Shown: positions 1 to 8,614 of the stretch, piece after piece
Numbering within the stretch: position 1 is the stretch's first letter
Layout of the letters: the number at the start of each line of letters is the position of its first letter
Assembly (NCBI GenBank): GCA_022360315.1
Contig: JAKSDA010000390.1
Location: 1 to 36,627, forward strand
DNA: 36,627 nucleotides
Origin: Pseudomonadota bacterium
GTDB lineage: Bacteria; Myxococcota_A; Polyangia; Haliangiales; Haliangiaceae
Reading direction: 5' to 3'
The notes under the pieces: model-generated
What the model saw: only the letters and a program-made list of their open reading frames with translations
What the model was told of the DNA's origin: nothing
The model's database searches: none
Position numbers and translations under genes: made by a program

Positions 1-170
1 AGTGTGCGGGCGTTGGCGTTGGGAACGTAACCAACCTCGGCGATGGCCGCCTGTACTCGTTCCCGCAACGAGGTACTGACATATCCGATGTTGTTGACAA
101 CCCGGGAGACCGTTGCGACTGTCGTGTTGGCACGTCTTGCGACGTCCATCATGGTTGGGATTGTTGCCAT
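1..170 (-). CDS. LacI-family transcriptional regulator, N-terminal part (cut by window edge)
   Basis: The minus strand from the ATG at 170 stays open to the window edge and encodes 56 residues with the classic LacI helix-turn-helix: TMMDVARRAN, then TTVATVSRVVNN, then a third helix (REQ/RERVQAAIAEVGYVPNANART region). The ligand-binding domain lies beyond base 1, so it is a partial gene. An alternative start is the second or third Met (MMDVA), nearer the usual family N-terminus. LacI regulators bind short palindromes and release them on binding a sugar or sugar acid. Four such palindromes sit in the neighbouring alginate genes (3726, 3874, 4194, 6359), so this is the obvious candidate to bind them. 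That link is inferred from proximity. No palindrome was seen directly upstream of this gene. Confidence 0.9.
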   Translation of the reverse strand, partial: MATIPTMMDVARRANTTVATVSRVVNNIGYVSTSLRERVQAAIAEVGYVPNANART

Positions 171-518
171 CACAAATGCTTTGACAGGGTGTGGTCACTT
201 TTTCGATCAGGCGGCGCGAGGTACAGCCATTGGTGTAGCAAGCGCGATGTCGTTCGCAGCGACGGCTCGGCCGCCGAAGAGATGGGCGCGCAGCTGCCAC
301 CCACCGAGCAAAGACTCATCATCGTTGCCAACCACGGCGGCGGCAGCGTGCTTCTGCGCGACGTTCCAGAAGGCGACCACATGGAGGACATTCGGCCTAC
401 CGATGAAGCGTCGTCGACCAGATTGCACAGCTCGTGGACGCTGGCGACAAGCGCGACGGAACTGTCCAGTACTTCGTGAAACTCCAGGATGATGGTATCG
501 CAGCCCGGTCGCGGGTCG
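171..518. other. 348-bp gap holding a possible decayed reading frame
   Basis: No intact gene is supported between the LacI start and the receptor stop. On the plus strand, frame 1 from about 189 reads protein-like sequence (LIIVANHGGGSVLLRDVPEGD near 320-380). A different plus frame becomes protein-like at about 408-560 (DQIAQLVDAGDKRDGTVQYF and on to a stop near 560, inside the receptor 3' end). The switch of frame would fit a frameshifted relic, but I do not recognise a family. Confidence 0.3.
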
Positions 519-3500
519 TCACAACTTGGCACGAAGACCGAAGAACAATCGCGGTCCGTAGCTGTTGACTTCAGCCAGGTTGTCGGGCGTGGGGTTGTAT
601 TGGATTCGAGGCTCGTCCAAAAGATTGATGCTCTCGATTCGAACTGAGAAGTTGTCCGTGATTTGATACGTGGCTCTCGCCTCGAGGACTGAGTTACTGC
701 CAACATAGCGGATAATCCCTGGTGCGCTGATAAACTGCTGGAAGTACGCGCTCCGACGCTTGAAGATGACTTGAAGATCGAAGCCGGCAAGTTGGTAGTA
801 TAACTGCGCCGACAAGACTGAGTTTGAGAATCCGAACAGGTTAGCGGCCGGAACGATTCCGACCCGCTCTCGGGATCCCCCATCGTCAAACTCCGTCGAT
901 GCTCCGAAGGTCTCGTCTTCAAATTCGAAATCGGAACGCGCCAAGTTTAGGTTCACTTTCACACCGAAGCCTCGCAAAATGCCTGGCAGGTATGTCAATG
1001 CATGAGCAGCGCTCAGCTCGAACCCCATTAGATTGCTGGCGTTTTTGTCTGTGCGCGCGGTCGTCACATCCGCGTCAAACGGGTCCCCGTCGATCTCGAA
1101 CGTCTCGACACGCTGCGCGTTCTCGAAGCCCCCGAGAAATCGCTTATAATAAGCGCCACTTGCGAGAATGGTGTCGCGATTGGGGTACCACTCGAGCGCG
1201 ACGTCGAAATTCCACGACGTCAGCGGCTTCAGGTCCGGGTTTCCTAGGGCCCTTGCATTGCCGACCAAGTCGTCAATCGATCTCAGGTCTTCAGAATCGT
1301 CGACAGCGAGGACACGACCAAAACCGAGATCAGCAGGATCCGGCCGAGACAAGCCGCGGAAGATGGCACCGCGTACAAGCAGGACTTCGGCAAGGTCCAT
1401 GACGAGGTTGACGCTTGGCAACAACTCCGTATAGTCACCGCCACCGACGACCGAAGAGAAGTTCTCCTTATCCTCGACCACACTGATTGTGTCGTCGTCG
1501 TTCTCGACAGTCGTGAAAATGGTTCGCAAGCCGGTCGAGTCGACGTCGGTGTTCACCAACCTGACGCCGAAATTGCCTCCAGTACGTTTTCCGAAGAGCT
1601 TGCCAACGTAGTTTGCCTGGACATAGGCGGCGAACGTCTGTTCTTCGACGTCAATGTTTCCGACCGCCGGGCCCGCTTCTGGAATCTGCGGAACACGGCC
1701 GAGTAGCTCTTGAGCCAGGCAGCGAGGGCGAAATGTGGCGTAGCTGCTGCCTGTGCCGGAAGCGATGACGTTTCCGGCCTCATCTGTATTCGTGATGAGC
1801 GCCTGATCGCCACTGGGATCAGACAAGAAACCACTTTCCGGAAACGATTTGTTCCGGCAGGCTTCGTTTGCGGCTCGGACCACCTCGTCATCGAAGTCGT
1901 CAAACGTCTCTCTGGCACGAGGAAAGCTCTTGAAGCCGAGCTCAGAATAGCGAACGCCGGCCAAGATAGTGGTCACAAGCGGCCATTTTGGCTTGAACTC
2001 AACGTCGCCGCGGATTGCCGCGATGGTGTTCTCGCGCATCTGATCGAGATCGACTCGTGTGCGAGCCTGTGCCGCAAACAAATCCGCGTTGTTTACGTCG
2101 AAATCTCTCACGGTCACAAGCGGGATTCGAGAACCGGCACCCGGTATCACGATAGACGTGAATAGGCGCTCTGAGGATCGCAGCCGCGTTTGAACGATGT
2201 TCTCGCGACGATTGGTGTCAGAATACGAAGCGTCGATCGACAGGCGCACGTGATCGGTCGGTCTGAAGCTCACGTTTAGCCCCCCACCGCGGTAGTCTTC
2301 AATCCTCTCCTGGTAGGTGCTGTTGGTTTCGATTGGCCCAAGGGTCTCGAACAGCGCAACCTCACCGGTGCTGGAGGACTCGAGGGTTCGGTCCGTCACG
2401 CCGGGGGTGATGTGACGCTGTTCAGCGAAAACCAGGTCATTGCGTACTTCAGTGAAGGTGCGATCTGACAGCTGCACGTCGAGATTGATGTCCAACCGGT
2501 CAAACGGCCGCCATTGAAGCGCTCCAAAAACGGACTCGCGATCGTCGTCAGTAATGTTCTGTCGATACGACCGCGAGCTGGGCACGAATATGAACGGGAC
2601 ATCCGCATCCGGAGCCGTCCCGGTGTCGCGGTCGACTACCAGGTCGAGATTACCTGAGTCATCATCGCAGTCGCCGGCTTCAGAGCGAAACACCCCTGCT
2701 TCGGTGTTTGTCGGGTCCACTCGGCACGCGCGCCAGTTACTGGTCGTCCGAAACTCCTGCTCAGGATTCGTTGTCAGCCTCTTTTGGTAGCCGATCGAAA
2801 CCCCCACATCGCCCACCCAGTTGGTCTCGAACTGATCGATGTAGCTCAGCGTAATGCGGCGACCGAAGTCCCGTGCGTTGTTGTCGATGTCAGCGTTGTC
2901 CGGATGATAGTTGCCCTTGGCGTCGAGTTGAAAACGACGCTCGCCGTACTCTAACGGCTTGAGCGTTTCGAGAGATATCTGCCCAGAGACACCGCCCTCG
3001 ATCAGGCTGGCTTCTTGGGTCTTATAAATCTTGAGCTTGGTGAACAACTCCGACGGGAATTGACTGAAATTGACCGAGCGGTCCCCGCTCCCGTTGGTCG
3101 CCTCACGACCATTGATGACGGTGGAGCCAAGGTATGGGCCCATGCCCCGAATTGAAATTTCGGTCGCACCGCCTTGTTCACGATGAGAAGCCGCGCCCGG
3201 CAGCGTTTCGAGCGCTTCGCCGATCGAGAGTGCCGGGATGTCGCCGATATCGTCTGCGGACAGCGCGTCAACAATCGCGTCGGAAAAACGCTTCTCCTGG
3301 ATGGAACTCTGAATAGTGTTGCGCGTTCCTGTCACGACGATGACCTCACCCGTCGCGACCACCTCATCCGTCGGCGTGTCGATCTCCTCCCGCACCTCGG
3401 TCGTGGGCCGCGGGCCTTCCGATTCGGCCGGCGACTCGTCTGCTTTGGCCGGAGACTCGTCTGCTTTGACCGGCGACTCGTCTGCTTGGGCCGGCGGCAC

Positions 3501-3635
3501 TTTCGGTTCGGGCTGCGCTAGCGCAGTCGGACTCCAAAACATGCTGAGCGCGGCCGCCGCGATCAGTGCGAATGCAATTAGCGAGAATTGTCGGGAGGTG
3601 CGTTCCCCTATGCACGTCAACTGCAATATCCACAT
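519..3635 (-). CDS. TonB-dependent outer-membrane receptor (probable alginate oligomer uptake)
   Basis: A 1038-residue protein, the usual size for the large carbohydrate-type TonB-dependent receptors of the Caulobacter/Xanthomonas group. I start it at the ATG at 3635, because this gives a proper signal peptide (basic start, hydrophobic core LIAFALIAAAALSMF, cleavage near ALAQ). The longer open frame to 3827 runs back through the promoter and operator. After the signal come three ADESPxK-type repeats, a TonB box (GEVIVVTG), a plug domain (ALSIGEALETLPG, EISIRGMGP, VINGREATNG) and a barrel rich in alternating aromatic strands. The last residues are FFGLRAKL, so the C-terminus lacks the usual terminal Phe. 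It energises import of bulky ligands across the outer membrane with TonB-ExbBD. The substrate is inferred from the adjacent alginate lyase and KDG genes. The upstream palindrome at 3726 suggests LacI-type control. Confidence 0.93.
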   Translation of the reverse strand: MWILQLTCIGERTSRQFSLIAFALIAAAALSMFWSPTALAQPEPKVPPAQADESPVKADESPAKADESPAESEGPRPTTEVREEIDTPTDEVVATGEVIVVTGTRNTIQSSIQEKRFSDAIVDALSADDIGDIPALSIGEALETLPGAASHREQGGATEISIRGMGPYLGSTVINGREATNGSGDRSVNFSQFPSELFTKLKIYKTQEASLIEGGVSGQISLETLKPLEYGERRFQLDAKGNYHPDNADIDNNARDFGRRITLSYIDQFETNWVGDVGVSIGYQKRLTTNPEQEFRTTSNWRACRVDPTNTEAGVFRSEAGDCDDDSGNLDLVVDRDTGTAPDADVPFIFVPSSRSYRQNITDDDRESVFGALQWRPFDRLDINLDVQLSDRTFTEVRNDLVFAEQRHITPGVTDRTLESSSTGEVALFETLGPIETNSTYQERIEDYRGGGLNVSFRPTDHVRLSIDASYSDTNRRENIVQTRLRSSERLFTSIVIPGAGSRIPLVTVRDFDVNNADLFAAQARTRVDLDQMRENTIAAIRGDVEFKPKWPLVTTILAGVRYSELGFKSFPRARETFDDFDDEVVRAANEACRNKSFPESGFLSDPSGDQALITNTDEAGNVIASGTGSSYATFRPRCLAQELLGRVPQIPEAGPAVGNIDVEEQTFAAYVQANYVGKLFGKRTGGNFGVRLVNTDVDSTGLRTIFTTVENDDDTISVVEDKENFSSVVGGGDYTELLPSVNLVMDLAEVLLVRGAIFRGLSRPDPADLGFGRVLAVDDSEDLRSIDDLVGNARALGNPDLKPLTSWNFDVALEWYPNRDTILASGAYYKRFLGGFENAQRVETFEIDGDPFDADVTTARTDKNASNLMGFELSAAHALTYLPGILRGFGVKVNLNLARSDFEFEDETFGASTEFDDGGSRERVGIVPAANLFGFSNSVLSAQLYYQLAGFDLQVIFKRRSAYFQQFISAPGIIRYVGSNSVLEARATYQITDNFSVRIESINLLDEPRIQYNPTPDNLAEVNSYGPRLFFGLRAKL
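3431..3493 (-). repeat. 21-bp coding repeat, three copies, in the receptor gene
   Basis: Three consecutive copies of a 21-bp unit (GCGACTCGTCTGCTTTGGCC and variants) encode ADESPVK, ADESPAK and ADESPAE just after the signal peptide. They form an acidic, proline-containing spacer before the TonB box. The copies differ by one to three bases, so the expansion is fairly recent. Confidence 0.85.
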
Positions 3636-3687
3636 TTGCTGAGCCCCATTTTTGGTGGAGGAGTCTGCCTCACAGACGTCGGCAATC

Positions 3688-3716
3688 ACCCTGCAGTACT
3701 CGACCGCGCCTGTCAA
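3688..3716 (-). promoter_or_regulatory. Candidate promoter of the TonB receptor gene
   Basis: On the minus strand a perfect -35 box TTGACA (3716-3711) is followed after exactly 17 bases by CAGGGT (3693-3688). The operator palindrome ends 9 bases upstream of the -35 box. The KDG kinase promoter at 4216-4244 has the same layout. The -10 match to TATAAT is poor, so the call rests on the shared architecture. Confidence 0.5.
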
Positions 3717-3725
3717 CACAAAATA

Positions 3726-3739
3726 TGTAAACGTATACA
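3726..3739. promoter_or_regulatory. LacI-type operator site 1
   Basis: TGTAAACGTATACA, extendable to an 18-bp imperfect palindrome (3724-3741, 16 of 18 positions symmetric). It lies upstream of the receptor -35 box. It matches the other three sites in this locus (3874, 4194, 6359). Confidence 0.75.
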
Positions 3740-3785
3740 TAGTGTGAGCGTAGCGAGCTCGCGGTACTGGAGAGCGCCCCCGTTG

Positions 3786-3823
3786 CCCCCTTTGATCGAG
3801 GAGGAAATAGCCTCCAGAGGGGG
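3786..3823. other. Nested inverted repeat between divergent promoters
   Basis: CCCCCT (3786-3791) pairs with AGGGGG (3818-3823), and inside it GGAGG (3800-3804) pairs with CCTCC (3811-3815) around a 6-base loop. It sits between operator sites 1 and 2. It could be a cruciform, an RNA hairpin or the end of an unannotated transcript; no function can be assigned. Confidence 0.4.
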
Positions 3824-3873
3824 TCATTGCGAGCCACTCGATGGTCCGATGTCGAAGTAACCCATTAGGAATT

Positions 3874-3887
3874 GGTAAAGGTTTACA
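3874..3887. promoter_or_regulatory. LacI-type operator site 2
   Basis: GGTAAAGGTTTACA matches the palindromic family with one weak half-site. It is roughly midway between the divergent receptor and kinase genes, so it could serve either promoter or act as an auxiliary looping site. Confidence 0.6.
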
Positions 3888-4193
3888 GAAACTATAAACA
3901 GCGCGCAGATATCCCGTTGGATTGGTTCGTTTTAGCGCGTTTTAGCGGACGGCGAGCTGCGTCAGGATGAGCCCGCCGATAGCTGCGTTGCTCGTCGGTC
4001 ACGTAGAATCACTATGCTCCGCTCCTCGACGCCTTGCCCTCGACGCGCTGGACCGACCCTACTGGGCACTTACTTGCGGGTCGCGGTACTTATCCAGTGG
4101 TTCAACAGAGGTTGTACGCTCTCGCGTCGAGCCCTCCGCAAGCTCGCTCACACCGGAATTCACCTGTCCATGCCATATGATCTAGCTCAAAAA
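3888..4193. other. Non-coding part of the divergent control region
   Basis: About 300 bases between operator sites 2 and 3 with no supported gene. Plus-strand open frames here (3967-4185, 4014-4451) have no ribosome-binding site, run across the operator and promoter, and show no domain. The stretch is best read as the spacer of a 700-bp divergent regulatory region (3636-4335). Confidence 0.5.
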
Positions 4194-4207
4194 TGTAAAC
4201 CTTTACA
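4194..4207. promoter_or_regulatory. LacI-type operator site 3
   Basis: TGTAAACCTTTACA has perfect 6-bp arms (7 bp counting the flanking A and T). It lies 8 bases upstream of the TTGACA of the KDG kinase promoter, mirroring site 1 at the receptor. Confidence 0.8.
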
Positions 4208-4215
4208 TATTCCTA

Positions 4216-4244
4216 TTGACAGCCCGGGCTTCATCCGGCAGGAT
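4216..4244 (+). promoter_or_regulatory. Candidate promoter of the KDG kinase-aldolase operon
   Basis: TTGACA (4216-4221), 17-base spacer, CAGGAT (4239-4244). It has the same spacing and nearly the same -10 word as the receptor promoter on the other strand. The predicted 5' leader is about 85-120 bases, depending on the start codon of the kinase. Confidence 0.55.
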
Positions 4245-4335
4245 GGACTCGCCGCATTTCGAGTCGAGTGCGGCAGGCTAGATGTCGGGGGTGTGTTGGC
4301 TTCCTGGCTTTGGGTCATGAACCGGGGCGCACATC

Positions 4336-5466
4336 ATGGGCGCGGCAACGTCAGACAAACAGAGAGCGGACGTGGCAAAACGAAGAATAAAAGAGTTCGG
4401 CCAATGCCGATTCGATCTGGTGAGTCTTGGGGAGGTCATGTTGCGGTTTGACCCCGGTGAGGAACGCATCCATACGACTCGGTCGTTTCGTGTTTCCGAA
4501 GGAGGAGGCGAATACAATGTTGCGCGAGGGCTGCGGCGTTGTTTTGCAATGCGCACGTCGGTTGTCACCGCGCTCGTTGACAATCCAGTGGGTCGCTTGT
4601 TGGAAGACTTGATGCTCCAGGGAGGTGTTGACCTCAGTCACCTTATCTGGGTACCAGACGACGGCGTGGGAAAGAACGCACGCAATGGAGTGAACTTCAC
4701 CGAACGCGGCTTTGGTCCTCGGGGCGGTGTGGGCTGCTCGGATCGAGCCCACACCGCCGTCTCGCAGATGCGGCCGACCGATGTGGACTGGGACGAGCTG
4801 TTTGCGCAAGGCGTACGTTGGCTGCACACCGGAGGTATCTTTGCGGCGCTTTCGGATTCTTGCGCGGAGACGGCTCGGGTGGCCATGGAAGCGGCCCGTC
4901 GTCATGGCGCCTGTGTGTCATACGACTTGAACTACAGGCCGTCGTTGTGGCGCGAGTCCGGGGGCATGGCGCGTGCACAGGAGGTCAACCGCGAACTCGT
5001 GCCGTTGGTGGATGTGCTGTTCGGCAATGAGGAGGACTTTCGGGCCGCGCTCGGATTCGAGCTGGATGGTGTCGACGAGTCGTATCGGGATTTGCCTTTG
5101 CAAGCCTTCCGTCAAATGATCGCGCAGGTTGTAAAAACCTATTCCGAGCTCAGTACTGTGGCTACAACACTGCGAACAGCTCATTCCGCGAGTTGCAACG
5201 GATGGGGTGCAATCTGCTACCACGATGGAGAATTCTATGAAGTGGCGCAACGAGATGTGGCAATCCTCGACCGAGTCGGGGGAGGAGATTCGTTCGCGTC
5301 GGGTTTCATCTATGGTCTACTGTCGGGCGCGTCCCCGCAGTGGGCACTGGAATGCGGTGTGGCCCACGGCGCGTTGGCCATGACGACGCCTGGCGATACG
5401 ACGATGGCAAGGCTGCATGAGGTGAAGGCTCTGATCGAAGGAAAAGGCGCGAGGATCGCACGATGA
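4336..5466 (+). CDS. kdgK: 2-keto-3-deoxygluconate kinase (PfkB family)
   Basis: A PfkB-family sugar kinase of 376 residues. It phosphorylates KDG to KDPG in the cytoplasm, using ATP. Visible marks are the N-terminal substrate region (LGEVMLRFDP, residues 31-40; EGGGEYNVARGL, 55-66), DLNYRP at 197-202, GNEED at 230-234 and the C-terminal anion-hole/catalytic motif VGGGDSFASG at 314-323 with Asp318 as the expected base. The family match to KDG kinase over other PfkB enzymes is strengthened by its overlap with KDPG aldolase and the lyases. The ATG at 4336 has no good ribosome-binding site. A GTG at 4372, preceded by AGAGAG, would drop the first 12 residues and leaves all motifs. The gene overlaps the aldolase start by ATGA, so the two are translationally coupled. 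Confidence 0.88.
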   Translation: MGAATSDKQRADVAKRRIKEFGQCRFDLVSLGEVMLRFDPGEERIHTTRSFRVSEGGGEYNVARGLRRCFAMRTSVVTALVDNPVGRLLEDLMLQGGVDLSHLIWVPDDGVGKNARNGVNFTERGFGPRGGVGCSDRAHTAVSQMRPTDVDWDELFAQGVRWLHTGGIFAALSDSCAETARVAMEAARRHGACVSYDLNYRPSLWRESGGMARAQEVNRELVPLVDVLFGNEEDFRAALGFELDGVDESYRDLPLQAFRQMIAQVVKTYSELSTVATTLRTAHSASCNGWGAICYHDGEFYEVAQRDVAILDRVGGGDSFASGFIYGLLSGASPQWALECGVAHGALAMTTPGDTTMARLHEVKALIEGKGARIAR

Positions 5467-6167
5467 CGCGCGAGAGCGTTTTGACGAGCTTGGAACGTAC
5501 GCGGTTGGTTCCGGTTCTTCGGGCTCCGTCCGAGGCCTTGGCGATCGAGGCCGCTGACGCTCTCGTGGCCGGCGGGATACGCGTACTCGAGGTCACCTTG
5601 ACAGTGCCGAACGCCGTGTCGCTGATACGGTCATTGGCCGCGAGATCAGAGCGAGCACCGGAGCACGAACGGCCGATCATTGGAGCGGGTACTGTGGTGA
5701 CCCCTGACGAGGCCGACGCGTGCATGGATGCGGGCGCGCAATTCATTGTGAGCCCGGGCCTGAACCTCGCATTAGTGGAGCAGGTTCGAAACCGCGGTAT
5801 CGCAGTGATGCCTGGGGCTCTCACCCCATCGGAGATCATCACGGCATGGCAGGCCGGTGCGGACATGGTCAAAGTGTTTCCGTGTTCGGCCGTAGGCGGT
5901 GTTGGTTACGTGCGGAGCCTGCGTGGCCCCCTGCCGACGGTCAAGCTGTTTCCCACTGGCGGGGTGAATCTCGACAACGCCGGTGCATATCTGAAAGCTG
6001 GTGCCTCCGCGCTGGGTGTGGGTGCGGATTTAGTCGATGTCACCGCCTTGGCAGGCGGTGAGCCTCAGCGGCTCACTGAGCGGGCACGAGCGTTCCTGGC
6101 GATTGTGTCCAAGGCGTCGCAACCATCCCACCTACCCGCGGCACCGCCCAGCATGCCGACACTTTAA
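5463..6167 (+). CDS. eda: KDPG aldolase (2-dehydro-3-deoxyphosphogluconate aldolase)
   Basis: A 234-residue class I aldolase that splits KDPG into pyruvate and glyceraldehyde-3-phosphate, the last step of uronate and Entner-Doudoroff catabolism. Motifs in order are VPVLR (16-20), LEVTLTVPN with Glu43, IGAGTVVTPDEA (73-84), SPGLN, MPGALTPSE, Schiff-base lysine Lys137 in VKVFPCS, and phosphate-binding FPTGGV (163-168). The C-terminus has about 20 extra Pro/Ser-rich residues. It starts on the ATG shared with the kinase TGA (5463-5466), so both come from one message controlled by operator site 3. Confidence 0.93.
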   Translation: MTRESVLTSLERTRLVPVLRAPSEALAIEAADALVAGGIRVLEVTLTVPNAVSLIRSLAARSERAPEHERPIIGAGTVVTPDEADACMDAGAQFIVSPGLNLALVEQVRNRGIAVMPGALTPSEIITAWQAGADMVKVFPCSAVGGVGYVRSLRGPLPTVKLFPTGGVNLDNAGAYLKAGASALGVGADLVDVTALAGGEPQRLTERARAFLAIVSKASQPSHLPAAPPSMPTL

Positions 6168-6358
6168 AGTATCTGGTCTCCCCTCCCCGGTTGAGCCACC
6201 AGCGTCGTCGCGCGAATCGCGAGGCATGACGACAGCAGCGGGCATGTCAGCGTTCGTCAAAGGAACGCAGAATCCCCGGCACGAACCCCGTCGCCTGAAG
6301 ACGGGCGCTCTAATGGAATGGTGGGTTTGCATAGCAAGTTTCGCCTGGACATACGACA

Positions 6359-6372
6359 GGTAAACGTTTACA
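6359..6372. promoter_or_regulatory. LacI-type operator site 4
   Basis: GGTAAACGTTTACA, with a perfect 12-bp palindromic core GTAAACGTTTAC at 6360-6371. It lies about 105 bases before the oligoalginate lyase start in the 308-bp gap after the aldolase, so the lyase probably has its own regulated promoter. No convincing -35/-10 pair in the spacing of sites 1 and 3 was found. Confidence 0.8.
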
Positions 6373-6475
6373 GTTTTTGCGCTCATCATACTGGCGCTGC
6401 CATGCTTGACACGCTTGATCGACAGTGCGCCGGCCAGAAGCGCTCGGGGGACAGGTAGCGCCGCGGAGGTATCCA

Positions 6476-8614
6476 ATGAAGATCCCGGTATCCGTACAGT
6501 CCAAACGACGGTCACGAGTGGGGTGCATTCGGTTAGACCCTTTGCCAAAGCCCGCCGCTGCAGCGGGTATACTGGTCTTGACTATCGCGTTTTCGACGGG
6601 CTCATGCGCAAAGCGGGTGGCGTCGCCACAGACGGAGTCGAGCGCAGCGAATACGAGTGCGGCCAGCGCTTCGAACGCGGACGATGTAACTGCAGGCCAC
6701 AACGAGTGGCTTGGTCCGCGCGACGGAGCGTCAAAAGGCGGTCCGCATCCGTTGTCGGCGCTGATGGAGACGCAGCGGTCGTCACCAAGACCAGAGCTAG
6801 TCGGTCAGCACCCGCGCGTGTTTGTCGATGCGAGCGGATTGAGAGTCCTTCGAGAAAAAGCCCGAACCACGCACCGAGATATGTGGATTTCGGTTCTCAA
6901 CAACCTACGCGCGTTGCACACCGAGCCACCCGATCCACCTGCGCAAGCGCGTCGTTCGCAGAACGTCGTGGGTCTCAGCATAGCGGAGGCTGCTCTGGCT
7001 CACGCGATAGAGAAAAAACCCGAATACGTAGCCGCAGCCAAAAAATGGATGGACGCGGCCGTATCGTACGACGTTTGGGGGTACACCTACAGCAAGCCAA
7101 ACGTGGACTTAGCCGCCGGCCATCTTCTTTTCGGGCTCGGGTGGGGTTACGATTTACTCTATCATGAGTTCACGCCCGTCGAGCGGAAGAAGTACCGCGA
7201 CAAAATCGTGCGTCAGGCGAGATTGCTCTACAAGCACTACCGTGTCAAACCGGGGCGAACGTTTGCTTATAGTCAAAACCACGTTTATATCCCCAATGCC
7301 GGTCTGGCTGTCGCCGCGTACGCGCTCTATGGGGAAGTGCCCGAGGCCGCCGAATGGGCCAAGCTATCCCGCGCCATCATGGGCCGCTCGTTGGATACGT
7401 ACTCCAAAGACGGATACTTCTACGAGTCGTTCGAGTACTGGGTTTTCGCTGCTCCGTGGCTGGTCATATGGACGACAGCCCACGCGCATTTCACTGGCGA
7501 AGAGTTATTCGATCGTCCCGGGTTTCGCGCCATGCACAAATACCTGGCCCATGTAGTTTTGCCAGACAGAGTCAACGTCTTCGACTTTGCGGACGCGTAT
7601 TCGGGGGGGCAGACACGATCGCGGCAGACACCTGACTACGAACGTACCCATCCCGGCGGCAAGCTTCATAGCAACTACAACCTGCTGCATGCCACGGCCG
7701 GTTGGTTCGGCGACTCGGCTGCGCAAGGCGTCGCGCAGTTCTACCGAGAGCAGGGTCACGTCACGTGGTACGGCTTTATGTCGCTGCTTTGGTACGACGC
7801 CAATGTCCCGGCAGCGCCCATCGAGTCACTCGAGCCGTACCACCATTTTGCTGATCACGGCGTGGTGTTTTACAGGAGTGATTGGACCCCGTCGGCAACC
7901 GCCTTCGCTTTCAAATGCGGCCCTCCTGAAGGCTACGCCACTGTGCAACGGCAGGCGCGTTTCCCAGATTGGCATCTTTCGCCTGGTCATGCCCATCCGG
8001 ATGCAAACAGCTTTATCTTGTTCGCCAACGGTGAATACCTGACCGGAGACTCTGGGTACTCGGGCGTCCCACGCACCGACCAACACAACTCGGTTCTGAT
8101 CAACAACCGCGGTCAGCGCTTTACCGAGGACGGGCACAATGCATTCAAAGGCGCTTCGTATGCCCGGCTGGCGGCTACGGGGCTGACGATACACAAGCTC
8201 GGACGTGACGGCCTGCACGTCGTCGGCGACGCGACGGCGGCCTACCCTGATCAACTCGGATTGCGTCGATTCGTCCGGGAAGTGACGATGACGAGTGGGA
8301 GCGACGTGCGCATCGTCGACCAACTCGAAGCAGAATCGCCTGCGATTTTTACCCTACTTTTTCACAGCGACGGTTCCATCAAGCAGAAATCTGCCAATCT
8401 ACTCACGACGACCCGCAACAGGTCTACGCTGGAGATTGAGGTTACAACCGCTTCGGAGCTCACCACGGAGGTGGAGCCCAATTGGATGACCGGGCCCGGC
8501 CGGCCCGGCTCCGTGCACAAGGGCGAACGAGAGGCACGCGGGTATCGCGCTCGGATCAGCAACAAAGCCCCAGCGCGAACCGCACAGTTCGTTTCGAATC
8601 TGACCGTTCGCTGA
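6476..8614 (+). CDS. Heparinase II/III-superfamily oligoalginate lyase, predicted lipoprotein
   Basis: A 712-residue protein with the two-part build of exolytic alginate lyases: an (alpha/alpha) toroid (about 110-440) and a heparinase II/III-like beta domain (about 455-710). Candidate catalytic residues are Asn268-His269 (SQNHVYIPNAGLA) and tyrosines in GYFYESFEYW (Tyr314, 316, 321). The beta domain carries GHAHPDANSF (His505, His507) and GDSGYSG. It should release unsaturated monomers from alginate oligomers. Family PL17 is my first guess, but PL15 or PL39 share this fold. The start at 6476 follows GGAGG at good spacing, and the longer frame adds nothing useful. A hydrophobic segment ends at TGSC (Cys44), a weak lipobox, so it is probably membrane-anchored in the periplasm. 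Operator site 4 precedes it. Confidence 0.85.
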   Translation: MKIPVSVQSKRRSRVGCIRLDPLPKPAAAAGILVLTIAFSTGSCAKRVASPQTESSAANTSAASASNADDVTAGHNEWLGPRDGASKGGPHPLSALMETQRSSPRPELVGQHPRVFVDASGLRVLREKARTTHRDMWISVLNNLRALHTEPPDPPAQARRSQNVVGLSIAEAALAHAIEKKPEYVAAAKKWMDAAVSYDVWGYTYSKPNVDLAAGHLLFGLGWGYDLLYHEFTPVERKKYRDKIVRQARLLYKHYRVKPGRTFAYSQNHVYIPNAGLAVAAYALYGEVPEAAEWAKLSRAIMGRSLDTYSKDGYFYESFEYWVFAAPWLVIWTTAHAHFTGEELFDRPGFRAMHKYLAHVVLPDRVNVFDFADAYSGGQTRSRQTPDYERTHPGGKLHSNYNLLHATAGWFGDSAAQGVAQFYREQGHVTWYGFMSLLWYDANVPAAPIESLEPYHHFADHGVVFYRSDWTPSATAFAFKCGPPEGYATVQRQARFPDWHLSPGHAHPDANSFILFANGEYLTGDSGYSGVPRTDQHNSVLINNRGQRFTEDGHNAFKGASYARLAATGLTIHKLGRDGLHVVGDATAAYPDQLGLRRFVREVTMTSGSDVRIVDQLEAESPAIFTLLFHSDGSIKQKSANLLTTTRNRSTLEIEVTTASELTTEVEPNWMTGPGRPGSVHKGEREARGYRARISNKAPARTAQFVSNLTVR

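Noticed and set aside
4014..4451. 145-residue plus frame in the divergent control region
   Set aside because: It spans operator site 3, the kinase promoter and the kinase start; it has no ribosome-binding site or domain.
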